The notes below the pieces were generated by a model that saw only the letters and a program-made list of their open reading frames with translations, searched no databases and was not told the origin of the DNA. From assembly GCA_004123355.1 (NCBI GenBank), contig SCHM01000008.1:119501-183500 (forward strand): a DNA stretch of 64,000 nt, read 5' to 3'. The position numbers and the translations under genes were made by a program. The DNA comes from Amphirosellinia nigrospora. Lineage: Eukaryota; Ascomycota; Sordariomycetes; Xylariales; Xylariaceae. Positions within the stretch are counted from its first letter, which is position 1; every line of letters starts with the position of its first letter. Shown one piece after another: positions 21,797 to 34,726 of the stretch.

Positions 21797-23536
21797 TTAA
21801 TCGCTATCAGAAAAGTCGGCCTCGTGGAGTTCATCAGGATCATCAAGATAGCTGATTGAAATTCGTCCGTTTAGGTTATAAGCAAAATATTGATTCAATG
21901 ATGTCTCTTCTTCCTCAGCCAATTTCACTGCGTACGATTGATTGAGCAGATCAACTTTGATGCCCCGATTAGTCTCCCGACTCAACCTTTGCGCAAACCC
22001 CATAAGGTTGTCGAATGTGAAGCAAGTTAGGGCATTTATTGACAGTAACACCAGTTTAGGTAACCTGCTTAGATGTTCAAGAGCTTCTTCGTCAACCCCT
22101 TCGCCCCCGAAGCTGAGTTCTTCTACGCAAGCAAGAGCTGTGGCGATGCGGTAAATGTCAGCGCAAGACACCCAGGCTTGCATCAGGTTCAAATTAGCTA
22201 GCTTGGATAAACGGCATATTGAATCAACTAGCTCAGGGTGATGGGATAGCACGAGGCCGTCGAGATCGCCGTCTTGTGAAGCAATTGTAAGTGATTCTAA
22301 TTGGTCTTGTCGGCCAAGAGCAGACCATGTTGCTCTTGCCGTCTCTTGAGAAACTGACAGGTAGTCTTGAATAAGTAATCGCTCTAGACGGATCTCAGGA
22401 GCTTGGAGCACTTGGCTCAGTATCTGCAGAGCATCTTCAATATGGTTAAGATTCAGCTCTCGCAATGCCTTACAACTGCTGATCCATTGACCGATCTGCG
22501 CTAACTCCTGTTGGCTGAAAGCATCAAGCCCACTCCTATGCGCGACTTCCATTTCGATGATGAGGCTTTCCAGGGCAGTACATTCTGAGAGGAGATGGAG
22601 GTTTTTAACGGTAGATCGTTGTAAGCTTCTGAGATGCAACACTCTTAATGATTTGGTGTGGGCGTTTAAACCGATAAGAGTGACCTCGCTAAGAGAGTTT
22701 CGGCTCAGGACTTCGAACCTTTTAAGGCTATTGCATTTGAGATTGTTAAAGAACGCAGCCATATCTTCGCCGGCAGTTTCGCTCCAACAATGGAAGCAAG
22801 CCAACTCGGAGAATTGAGGGCAAGAGTCAACAACAGCGTTGGCGATTTCTGCGCCTAGGACAGATCCGTCCTGCAACTGTAATGACTTTAGAGCGCCAAG
22901 GCGGCTGATCGAAGTCAGAAGAGTGTCACGCGTGACAACAGACGCCTCTAGGTGAGTTAAAGCCATAGAGGTCTCATTGGTTTCGGCAAGTGTCTGGATG
23001 TACTCGGTGATGGAATCTGCACACCTGCTGACGATGGCTGGGAGGTCGAGGCGAGGAGGTAGTTGGCTTTTGAGGCTCGGGATAAGATGACCTTCTTTTA
23101 GGATTAAAAACTCCTTCATCAATCCATCGAAGAAGATTCACGAAAATAAAAATCCATGCGAATGTCTACCAGGCAATCGAAGAGATTGCCTAAAGATAGG
23201 ACACGAGTGTATGCACAGTAGGGGTAGAGTGTAGCCTTGCGACTCGACAAGATAATCGACTTCCATAGCCGAGCAGCCCGAAACTGGCCGTCGATAAAAG
23301 GGTCCATGACTTCTAGCACACTATTGGAGCTGTTAGTAAGAAAAACTCGATCAAGGGTTTTGATGAACCATCGCTAACCTGTATAGTTGTTCGACTGCGA
23401 TACTAGCGACTCTGCGGCTGAGAGAAGAACAGCGATAAAGAGTGGCAAAGTCGCGGCAGGCCCCAAGTTCTTGACATATGAGAAGCATAATGTCTTGAGG
23501 CAATGTTGGCTTATCCCGCAATATTGGTTTGTCCAT
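21797..23536 (-). CDS. F-box/LRR-like protein, one frameshift
   Basis: The start at 23536 gives an F-box (LPQDIMLLICQELGACRDFAT, ending near VEQLYR). An intron at 23378-23321 (GTTAGC..CTAAC..AATAG) leads to SVLEVMDPFIDGQF and SLGNLFDCLVDIRMD. The frame stops at 23119, while the next frame carries on with IFFDGLMKEFLILKEGHL. The remaining 440 residues are Leu-rich with an irregular repeat, like fungal F-box proteins that recruit substrates to SCF ubiquitin ligases. One missing base near 23143 explains the break; an unusual 54-base intron (GTAGAC..GAAG) is a weaker alternative. The gene starts about 150 bases from the outer LTR of the retrotransposon. Confidence 0.7.
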
Positions 23537-23682
23537 GTTTTCTTTGACGTCTGCTTAACCAACGGAGATGATTGGGGTGAATAGAATGATACGCATGAGG
23601 CCGGGAGGGAAGATAAGTATCATATATCTGAGTCGATAAGCGAATATATAGAATTCGAAGGGTACTTATGTATATTACATGG

Positions 23683-23686
23683 ATGT
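23683..23686. repeat. candidate target-site duplication ATGT, left copy
   Basis: ATGT lies directly before the left LTR; ATGT follows the right LTR at 39409-39412. Four bases only, so chance agreement is possible. Confidence 0.5.
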
Positions 23687-23851
23687 TGTGGCGTGTGGAA
23701 GTGGCAGTGGTGGCAGTGGGGGGGAGATGGGGGGCTATGCCCCCCACGTAGCATAAAACCCTCTCGGTTATAGTTGCCTAGCTAGATTCCTTCTTTTTAG
23801 ATCTATCCTAGATTTAGCTACTTAGTTTCTGATCTTTATTTAGTGTGTTTA
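23687..23851 (+). repeat. outer element, 5' LTR
   Basis: Aligns over its length with 39242-39408. Landmarks are GTGGCGTGTGGAAGTGGCAG, CACGTAGCATAAAACCCTC and AGATTCCTTCTTTTTAGATC. Differences towards the inner end are C-to-T and G-to-A, as expected if RIP spread in from the interior. Confidence 0.8.
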
Positions 23852-25815
23852 TTTAGTGCTTTTATGCGGAAAGCTAAAAAAAAAAGGCTAGATTAGTATT
23901 TTAAGGTTTATTATATGTTTTTAGTAAGGTTTAATTTTAGTATTAGGCAATCCTAGGATAGTTTATTATAATTAATTAATAATTTATAAGCTTTAATTTT
24001 ATTACTTATATTAGTTATATATTTAAAACGCTATAGAGTATATATTTAAAACTTTTTAAGTTATTTATTATTAGTTATTAAAAAGAAAACTTTTTTAATA
24101 TTGTATTTATTGTTTTATTAAGCTTAAAAATGTTTATTTTTAAGTATTAATATTCGAGTTTTTTTTATTTAGTATTTTATTTATTATAATATATTATTTG
24201 TTTAATTAATAATTATATTAATTAAGGCGTTTATAGCAAATAAAATAAGCGGAATAATTAATTAATAAAATTAACTTATATTTAAAATAAAAAAGCGTTA
24301 TTTTATTTTTTTAGTTTAAGTATTTATATTTTTATTTATTAAAAATACTAGTATTTTTTTTTATTTTTAATAAGCGATTTAATTGTTTTATTATTTTAAT
24401 TTATATTGTTATAGTTATTTATATTTATATTTTTATTATTTTTATTTATTAGTAGTTATTATTTATAGCAAGTTATTTTGTTAAATAATATATTATTTAT
24501 ATCGGTAAATCGTTTTTTTTCGGTAAAAAAATTAACCGGATAATTATACGATTAATATTTAAATATAAATATTATTATTAATTTAGAGCTAGATTTTATT
24601 ATTATTGATTTTATTTTTAAAATAGCTATTTTATAATTTTTAATATTTTTTAATAAAAACATAAATATTTTTTATAAAACTATAATATTTTAATAGCTAA
24701 AAAAAAAACTTTAATTAATACGCTATTATTATTTTTTAGGGTAAAATTGCTAGCTAACAAGTTAAATATATAATTTTTTTATTTAAAAAAATCCGCCGAA
24801 ATTAAACAAATATAAAAAAAGCGTTTTTTAAAAAATTTAACGATAAAAAAAATATTAATTTATAATATTAATTAATAAATAAAATATAAATATTAAAAAA
24901 AAAACTAGGCAAATAATTAATCGATTATATAAAATAAGTTTAAAAATTATTAAAGCGTATTTATAGCAAAAATTTATAAAATTGTTTAGCAAAAATATTT
25001 TTTATAGTATACACGATAAAAAAATCGACAGATTTTTTTAATTAAAGCTATAAAACTAATTATTTATAAAAAATTTATTAAATAAATTAAAAATATTTAA
25101 ACTAAAAATTATTTTTTATATTATTTAAAAATATTTAAATTAAATAGTTATTTTATTCGGAAAAACAAATATTTATAATAAATATAATAATTATAATATA
25201 AAAAACTAATAAATAGTTTTTTTTTAAAAAAAATATATTATAGCAATATTTAAACAACTATTTAAAAAAATCGTAAAATTTACTATTAATTTAAATACTA
25301 ATAATATTATATTAATTTTTATAAATAAAAATAAAAATAAACTTTATAAGTTTTTAAAATTTTACTATTTTTAATATAATAAATATAACTATAGTATAAA
25401 AAATTACAAAAATAATTTATTATTTTAAAAAAAGTAATAAAAACTATTTAATAAATTTAATAAAAAAAAAACAAGTTAATTAAATAAATAATATAATAAA
25501 TATATTTAAAGCTATAAATATAATTATAATAAACCTAAAGTTTTTTGCCCGGTTAAAATTTAACAAAATTAATTAAAATAAATATAAAATAAAAAAAAAA
25601 AAACCCAGTATAATTTATTAAAATAAAAAACTAAAAAAAATAATATTAATTTAATAGCTATAATAGCAAAAAAAAAAAAAAAAAAAAAATATTATATTTT
25701 TTAGTATAACGAAAAGTTATAAAAAAACAAAAATAAATATATTTTTTTTACTTTTTATTATTAAACTTTTAATTTTTATAAAAATATTTAATAAAAATAT
25801 AAATATAAGCTTTTA
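23852..25815. other. RIP-degraded interior of outer element, left part
   Basis: Extremely A+T-rich with long A and T runs; no coding frame survives. It is the left part of the outer element up to the solo-LTR-like island. Confidence 0.7.
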
Positions 25816-26040
25816 TGTTTTTTAGTAAGCTTTACTAAGGATAGTGTAGTATTGAGTCTATATTGAGTGATGAAGAAGGAAGCAGGTACTAGGTAAGGCT
25901 CCTGCCGGAGGCAGGAGACTTACCTAGTCCCTAGCTTCCTTATCTAATCTACAGGACTAGACTCCACTTATCAGTGGAGTAGGCTCCACTCTGCAGTGGG
26001 GACCCCCTGCGGGGGTCACCCCCCCTGTCAGAGTGTAGCA
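25816..26040. mobile_element. GC-rich hairpin island, probable solo LTR
   Basis: A 225 bp segment starts TG and ends CA. It is flanked by CTTTTA (25810-25815) and TTTTTA (26041-26046), a possible target duplication with one C/T difference. Its core is GC-rich and folds strongly. AAGGAAGC near 25876 pairs with GCTTCCTT near 25934, enclosing CTCCTGCCGGAGGCAGGAG. CTCCACTTATCAGTGGAG and GACCCCCTGCGGGGGTC are further hairpins. It escaped the heavy mutation around it. Its length matches the inner element's LTRs, but its sequence does not. Confidence 0.5.
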
Positions 26041-26638
26041 TTTTTATTTCGCGGAATAATATTATAGTTTTTAATTAATTTAATTAGAACGAAAAAGTAG
26101 ATTTTTTAATTAATATTATAATATTTTATAAGTTTTAGTAAAATATAAAATAAAACTTAATAAATTAAAAAAAAAAAAAAATAAAGCTAAAATATAGTTT
26201 TATATAATATAATTTTATATATATTATAAAAAAAAAATTTAGTATAATTTAACGTATAAAATAGCTAATTTAAATATTAATTATATTAATAGTTGCTTAA
26301 TTAGTAAATAGCTTAGCACGTATTAAGTTTTTTTATTCGAGCTATAGCGTTTAATAATAAGCGTAAAAATAAACTAAAAAAAGGAGAAAAAAACTTATTA
26401 AAGATTAATATAGTTATAAATAAAGAAGCTTTATGTACGGGCGTATAAGTTAAAATTAAGAAAAAAATAAAATAGAATTTAATATTTTAAGGTATATTTA
26501 AGTTTATATAAAAAGCAAATATATAAATCGTATAATATTAAAAATATAATAATTAAGATTATTTTATTTAGTTTTATAAAAAGCTAGGATTAATTTTGCG
26601 CCCCGTAAATATTTTTTAAATAATTAAACTAGCTAATA
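26041..26638. other. RIP-degraded interior of outer element, middle part
   Basis: A+T-rich remnant between the solo-LTR-like island and the nested element; stops in all frames. Confidence 0.6.
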
Positions 26639-26643
26639 ATAAA
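26639..26643. repeat. target-site duplication ATAAA, left copy
   Basis: ATAAA directly before the inner element's left LTR matches ATAAA at 34722-34726 directly after the right LTR. Confidence 0.8.
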
Positions 26644-26862
26644 TAATACGCGCGGGCAAGGGGTGTGCGCGTACGCGCACACAGCGCCCTGGCGGGCGCG
26701 CACCAGCCACGCAGTGGCTGGTGCCTGGTCTGTGCGTGTGGCTTCGCACACACACACCCACGCATACACATATATATCTAGATCTATAGAATTCCATAAG
26801 TTATAAAGACTTCGTCTCTATCTCTTTTTAATATAAAATTCTACTTATACTTTACTATATTA
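26644..26862 (+). repeat. inner element, 5' LTR
   Basis: The GC-rich 5' half has nested inverted repeats (TGTGCGCGTACGCGCACA, CACCAGCCACGCAGTGGCTG). The A+T-rich 3' half contains CTAGATCTATAGAATTCC. It aligns with 34497-34721. Confidence 0.85.
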
Positions 26863-29800
26863 AATAGTGCTTCTACTGTTTTATTATATAAACTATATTA
26901 AACTATTATTATTATTATTTATTATTATTAATTAGCTTTTTTTAATAATTATTATTATTTTAATAATATAAATCTATTAATAAAATTATTAATAAATTAT
27001 TTAATTTACTATTTAACTATTACTAAAAACGTTATTATTTTAATAAAGCAACGCTTTTAAATAAATATTAATAAGCATTTCTAATATATTTTTATTTTTT
27101 TTACTTTTTTTATTAAAGCTAAACACTTTTATAGTTATATATAAATAACATATTCGAAATCCAAAATTAAAGTTATTATTAAAATATAAACTTCGGTTAG
27201 CTTATAATAATATATTTAACTAAAATAATAAAGCGTATATTTTAATATATATTTTTATAGTTATACATAAATAATATATTCGAAATCTAAAATTAAAATT
27301 ATTATTAAAATATAAACTTCGGTTAACCTATAATAATACGTTTAACTAAAGTAATAAAGCGTATATTTTAATATAAACTTATAAAGCGTTAATAAGCTTA
27401 ATAATATATTTTTATATTTTATTTTAATAAATAAACGTGCTAAATATTATAAAATAAACGTAGCAAATAATTTTACTAGCTTATTTAAACGTAACATATA
27501 TTTAATTTTTAATTTTTTTTAATTTTTATTATTTATAGTTTATATTTGCTTCGTTTATTATATTAAAAAAACTTATATTTAATATTATATTAAAAAATAA
27601 AAAAAGTTTATAGTTTAAAAAAATAAAATTTATATTAAAATAAAAATCCGTACTATAAATAAAAGCAAAACAATCTATATTTATATTAATAATAGCCTAG
27701 TTAAAACTTTTAATATTACTTACGAAATTAAAAATAAATAATTAAACAATAATTAATTAAAAAACCTAAATATATAATAAAACCTTATAATAAATATATA
27801 TTAATATAATTAAATAAAATAAAAATATTAATAACTTTATTAAACTTATATAAAGCTAAAATATAATAAATAAATATAACGCTATAGTATTTAATAACTT
27901 ATATAAAAATATAACGCTTTATACGAAATAAAAAATATTTCAATAAAATTAAATAATTTAGCTAATAAACAGTTAAACAATCTAGCTAATAAGCAGCTAA
28001 ACAATCTAGCTAATAAATATCCCGGAAAAACAAAAATAAAAGTTTTTAAATATACGTTAAAAAAAATATAATAAAAAAAATACTATTATAAGCAATAATA
28101 AAAAAAAACAATACTAATAGTTATATTTATTTATAATATACTTATTTATATAAAAATTATTAAAATAACTAAAGAATAAACTTTTTAAATTTTAATTTAA
28201 ACCTAAATTTAAACCTAAATAATTTACTAAATAAAAAAAATATTCTATTCTAAATAAAAAACATAAAAATAATATTAACCTTATAGCTTTAATAATACTA
28301 GCAAATATAAATAAGCTTAAACATAATAATATTAATATTTTTAACTTTTTATATAATAACCTAAATAACTTAAAAATAATTATAAAAAAAAAATATTATA
28401 TTTACCGATATTTTAGCTTTTAAAAACTATATTAAATTATTTTTCGAAAACCTTAAAATAAAATTTACTAATAAACAATAAATCTTTTTATTATTTTAAA
28501 CTTTATTAATAGGTCTTATAGTCCTTTAATAAAACAATAAAATTATAGCAATCAAAAAAACGAAATAATAAAAAAAAAAATTAAATAAAATCCTATAAAA
28601 ATTAAAAAAAAATTCTTTTTTAACTTTAACATTATAACCAAACGATTTAAAAAAAACAAACTTATTATATATAATATTTATCGAAACAAATATACTTTTC
28701 TTTAATACGTATAAAAAAAACTATAATACGCTCGGATTATAAAACTTATAAAATAATAATAATTTAAATTAGCGAAAAATAATATTATAAATATATAATA
28801 ATATATAATTAAAATTAAATAATTTTTAAACTTTTCTAAAATAACTAAAAATTTAATAAATATATATAAATTAACAAAATCGAAGCAATATATAAAACCT
28901 TAGCTTAAAAAATCATCGGCCGTAAAAAAAACTTATACCTATTTAATAACTTTATTAAATTTTTATCCTTAGCAAAAAATCGTTTATTTCGCAAATATAA
29001 ATAAAATATTAATAATAAACGTAATTTTATATATAACAAATTATACAACTAATTATACGATCGATTTTTAATAAATATTAATTACGTTATAATAGCTTTA
29101 ATAAAAATTCGCGATATAATAACTATAAATAAAATAAAAATAGTTCGTACTAAAACAAATAATATTATTAAAACTACCAACTAAACTATTATCGAAAAAA
29201 TAGTACTAATAAATATAACTTAAACTAATCAGAAAAAAATATAATTATAACAAAATAATAATAAACGCGAAAATAGTTATAACCGGCAAAATAATAATTA
29301 TAACAAAAACAATAACCGTAATAAATATAATAAACGTAATAATAGCTATAAACGTAATAATTAAAATAAACAATATAATAATCGTAATAACTATAATAAA
29401 AAAATAATAAATTATATATATATTAAACTAATAATAATAAATAATTAACTAATTATTATATATTTAAAAATAAAAATAAAAACGTAATTAATATTATATA
29501 TTAGCTAAATCAAAACTTTATTTGCTATAAATATTATATTAAATTCTAAAATATAAAAAAAATTAAACACTTTTATAAATATTATCTAAAACTAGTACTA
29601 AAAAAATTAGCACTCTATTTTTATTAAACTTTAAAAAACGAACTTATAAATACTATAACAAACTTTTCCTTTTTACAATCAATTATTTAATTATTTTAAA
29701 TATTACTAAAAATATAAAAAAAAATAATACGCTAACTTAATATTATATTTAGTAAAAAAATAAAAAATATTTAAAAACTTTAGCTAATAAAAAGCTTAAG

Positions 29801-32800
29801 CTAAATAAATAAACGCAAACTAAAGCTAAATAAATATTAAATAGTAAAATCGAAATAAAAAAATATTAATATATAATATAAAAAAAACTTTATATATTTT
29901 AAATATATTTATTTTTAGTTTAAAACTAAAAGTTTATACGAAAATAAAAATATAAAAATATATAATAACTTAAGAATAAATATAATTTAATTATTATAAG
30001 TTTTTAATATACTAAAATATATAACTAAAAAAAAAAGCACTACTAAAAGCCTAAAACTAAAAAATCAAACTAAAAAAATAAACGTATTTTATATTTTATT
30101 TTAAAAACATAAATATTAAAAATAAAGCTATAATATAAAAATTCTATTACTAAAATTAAATCGTAAAAAAACTTATAGTAAATATACTAATCAATAACGA
30201 TTTTTTTTCTTTAAAAAATATATTTATACGTTAAATATATATATTATTTCCGAATTAAAAAACTTTATAATAAACTTTAACGTAATTATAAAAATATTCG
30301 AATACGTAAAAAAAAATAATAAAAAACGAAATATATTTAAACAATAAAAAATTAGCTTATATAACCGTAAACTATAAAATATTATTTATTAATTAAAACT
30401 TTTGCTTTTTATAAATAAAACAAGCTTAACTATTATAAATATTTTAATTAACGCGAAAACCCTATAAATAATATTTATAAAAATATTTCTAATAAATTAA
30501 TTAAAATTAACAAAAAACAAAAATCGGGTAAATATAAAAAAATAAATATATTAACTATATAAATTTTATTAAAAAAACGTTAAAAGCTTTTATATTTGTT
30601 ATAATTACTATTATAAATATAACTAATAATTTAATATAAAATTCCTACTAAATAATATTATCTTATAAAAAAATAGTTTAATTACTTTAACTTTTAATAT
30701 AAAAAAAAATACTAAAAAAAAAATACTAACGCTTTAATTAATCTAAATACCGAAATTAAAATAACGCCCGCAATTATAGCAATAATAATAAAATATATCC
30801 TGCCTAAAAGTATATTAACTATTAATAAGCTAGCCAATATTATATTTACGCAACCGGACTTATTTAAATTACCTATACTATTTTTTAATATAATAAAAAA
30901 TATAATTAATAAAGCTAATAATATTTATAATATTAACTTAAGCCTAGCGCTAATATTTAAACTTTTACGCTTAAAAATTCTTAAAATATATTTTATATTT
31001 AATAAAACAATTAATAAACTTTTTAAAATAATAACAAAAAAAAATATATATTTATATAAAATAAGTATTTTTTATTAAAAATTTCGGGAAATTATAAAAT
31101 TTTTTAATATTTAAAAAAAAAAAACATAATTAATATTTTATTAAATAAACAACTAAAAATACTTTTAATAAAAAATAATAAAATTAAAGCGCTAAAATAA
31201 ATAGCCAATTTTATTTATTTAGCCGTAAAAATAAATATATTAAATAAATATTTTAATAATTTATATAAAAAAAAAAAATAAAATAAATAAATAAACTTAT
31301 TTTATTTACGTACTTTTTATTTATTATATAAAAATTTATTCCCGATAAAAATAACTTTATTAAAAAAATAAAAAAAATATATTATTGTTAATTTATATAG
31401 TTTAAACCAATAATAGTACCCGATAATTATTTATTATTTTTATAAGCAAAAATAATTTTATTACTATAAAATAAAAGTTTTATTATAATTATTAATATAG
31501 TATTTTTTTTTATTAATTTTTATATATTTAAATTATAAAAATAATTTATAATAATAAACCTTTAAAATATTAAAAGTATAATATAATAATAATAAAATTT
31601 TAAAATATACTATTATATATATAAAAGTTTATAAATAAAATATTTAAAATATTTAAATATTTTTATAAATGTTTTATTAATAATATTATAATTTATTCGG
31701 ATATAGCTAAAAATTATATAAAATATTTATAAATAATATTTAGTTTTTCGAAAAAAAAAATATCGCAATATTTTTACGAAATTTTTATCGGATACTTTTT
31801 TATTAACTTTTTCGGATTTAAAGTCAATACGCTTAAACTTATTAATACTAATAGCTACGTTATTATATTTTATAATTTTGCTTTTTTAAACAATTAAAAT
31901 CTTTCGAATAATATATTAGTATAAATAGTTTTTTTATAACTTAATACTTTATTATGCTTAGATTTTTAAACTACTATAAACAAAAAAAGCGCAACTATTT
32001 ATAAAAAAAAAAAAATAAAATATATTACTATAAAAACAAAAATAAAAAAAAAACGTACGTCCAAAATATTTATTATACCCTAACCCCGTTAAAATTATAT
32101 TTTTTAATATAGTTTAAAATATAATATATAGCAAAACTATATTATATTACTATAATCTAAAAAAAAACTATTTTTACAATTAATATTTTATTATAAAAAA
32201 AATTCGGAATAATATTATTTTAATTATAAATAATTATACTTAAATTTTTAATAAAATTATTCTCTCGATAAAGATTTTTTAATATTATATTTAAATAAAT
32301 ATTTAAAAAAAGCTAAAATATAATACAGTTTTTTAAATTAAAAATAGCTTATTTAGTTTAAATAATAAAAAAGCTACATATTATAATTTAATTAAACAAT
32401 CGTTTAATTATAGTTCTAATAAATTATTTAGCTATTAAAAAATAATTAATTAAACTTTTATAATATTAATAATAAACTATACGAACAAACGTTTAATTAA
32501 TTCTTTTATATATTTATTATAATATAGATTATAAGTATATTATTTATTAAAACGTTTAAACTATATATTTAATACGTTTAGCCGATTATAAATAATATTT
32601 AATAAAAAAAACTTAAATAAAAACCTTAAAAAAGCTAAAATATAGCTACTTTAAATATAATATAAAATAATTATAACGTTATATTCTACGTATTACTATC
32701 CAAAATAGTAATAAACGATATAATATTACGTAATTTTAAACAAGCTTACTTAAAAAATAAAAAATACATAAAATTTTTAACGATATAAAAAACGTAATAG

Positions 32801-34496
32801 AAAATAAATATAAATATATAAACAAAACAATATAATAATATTTTCTAAATTTAGCTATTTTTTTAATCTAATAGCTAACGGACTAATTTATAATATATAT
32901 ATATAAATATAACGTTTATATATTTTATAAAATAATAAAAAATAATAAAACTTGCGTATAATAAAAAGCATTATTAAAAAACAAAAAATAATATAAATAT
33001 TCGAACTTTTATATAATCGCTAATAAAACTTAATAAATAAAAAAATACCTCGAATATTATAACACGTATAAACTTAATAAAACAAATAAATAATTACCGG
33101 TTAAAAGTTTTTGTTCTATTTGCTTAAATAACCTACTATTAATACGAATTATCGCAATAAATTTTATCCTAGCTTTACCCGAAATATCAAATAATAATAC
33201 CTTATAATAACTTAATAGTAATAAAACTTATTATTTAATTTATAATATAATAATAATTTATATTTAAATAATAAATATACTTTGTTTATACCCGGCAATA
33301 AAAAATATATAACCGAAAAATAAAATATTACACTTATAAAATAATTATTACTATATAATTAAAATATACTAAAAAAGATTATTTTTAACCGAAATAAAAA
33401 ATTTATTTCCGGATTTTAGTAAAACATATAAAAAGCTATAAAAATTAAACTATTAATAATAATAGCTTATTATTTATAAATAAATAAATTATTTAAACAA
33501 AAAAATTAAACAATTAAAATAATATTAAAATATTATAACTTCGAAAATTTTAAAATAAACTAAGTAAATATATATACTATTTTTATAATAAAACTTAAAC
33601 ACTACGTACTTTAAAACTATATATTTAACTTTATACGAATAGCTATTCGGATTTAGATTATTAAACGTATTTAATATTTTAGCTAACGCTAAAAAAAAAA
33701 TTTATAAAAATTTAATAATATTAAATTCTTTCGAAAATATATTAAAAAAAATATATACTTTATAATAAACTTCGCGCGAATAACCGTTAAACGTTAATAT
33801 AACGCTAAATATAAATATTTATAATTTAAAGCTAAAAACTAAGTTTATTTTAAACTATATAAAAAATATTATTTATTTAATAAACTAGCGCGCAAATATT
33901 TATAATAACGCTTAAAACTATAAATAATTATTCGTAAAATAAAAAATTTAGCTTATAAATTAAATTTTTTATACAACTTTAAAATTTACTTAATAATATC
34001 CGTTAAATATTTATAATTTATATTTAAAAGTAAAAACTTATTTAAACGCTATATCGCTTTTCCCGGACTTATAAAAACAAAATAAAATAACTTTAACGTA
34101 AAAAAAAAAAAATTTATAAAATCGATATTATACTTAATTATTAACTTAATATATAAACGTAATAGCTTTAATTATTTAATTAAATAAAAAAATTAAAATT
34201 ATAAATATAATAAATAAAAATCTAAATAATAATTACGTTATAGCAATAAACTAATTAAAAAATACTAAAATTATAATAAACTTTAACTAAAAATATAATA
34301 ACCTAAAAAAGGTCGCCTACGTAAAACTTTACATAACGTACCTAATATTACTACTTTTTTTAAACCTCGGCACAAAAAGCGCCCACGTACTACTACTTCC
34401 AACAAAATCACTATACTTAAACCCCAACGTAAAAAACGCCCACACAAATAACAAGACCTGCTAAAGTTAGCAAGCTTTTTTTATATAGCCGGCACC

Positions 34497-34721
34497 TAAT
34501 ACGCGCGGGTAAAAAGTATGCGCGTACGCGCATACAGCGCCCTAGCAAGCGCGCACCAGCCACGCAGTAGCTGGTGCCTGGTCTGTGCGTATAGCTTCGC
34601 CACACATATACACCTACGTACACGCATATATTATCTAGATCTATAGAATTCCCATAAGTCATAAAGACTTTGTCTCCATCTCTTTTCAATATAAAAATTT
34701 TACCTATACTTTACCATATCA
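34497..34721 (+). repeat. inner element, 3' LTR
   Basis: Same order of hairpins as the 5' LTR with several C-to-T and G-to-A changes (for example GCGTACGCGCATAC in place of GCGTACGCGCACAC). A 90-codon antisense frame in it is chance. Confidence 0.85.
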
Positions 34722-34726
34722 ATAAA
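34722..34726. repeat. target-site duplication ATAAA, right copy
   Basis: Second copy of the 5-base duplication flanking the inner element. Confidence 0.8.

Larger units (their letters stand above)
26644..34721 (+). mobile_element. inner nested LTR retrotransposon (probably Copia-type), RIP-degraded
   Basis: Two direct repeats of 219 and 225 bp flank 7.6 kb of A+T-rich sequence, with ATAAA duplicated on both sides. LTR ends are TAATACG (TG changed to TA by RIP) and ATATCA or ATATTA. Right after the left LTR, AATAGTGC is what RIP would make of the GGTAGCGC part of an initiator-tRNA-Met primer site. Around 29240-29400 the plus strand reads as Asn/Arg/Tyr repeats (KRNNSYKRNN), like the RGN-rich tail of a Copia gag. 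No full domain is readable. Confidence 0.8.

Noticed and set aside
34417-34689. 90-codon minus-strand frame in the A+T-rich block
   Set aside because: It lies across the inner element's 3' LTR and is open only because that LTR is GC-rich; no protein motif.
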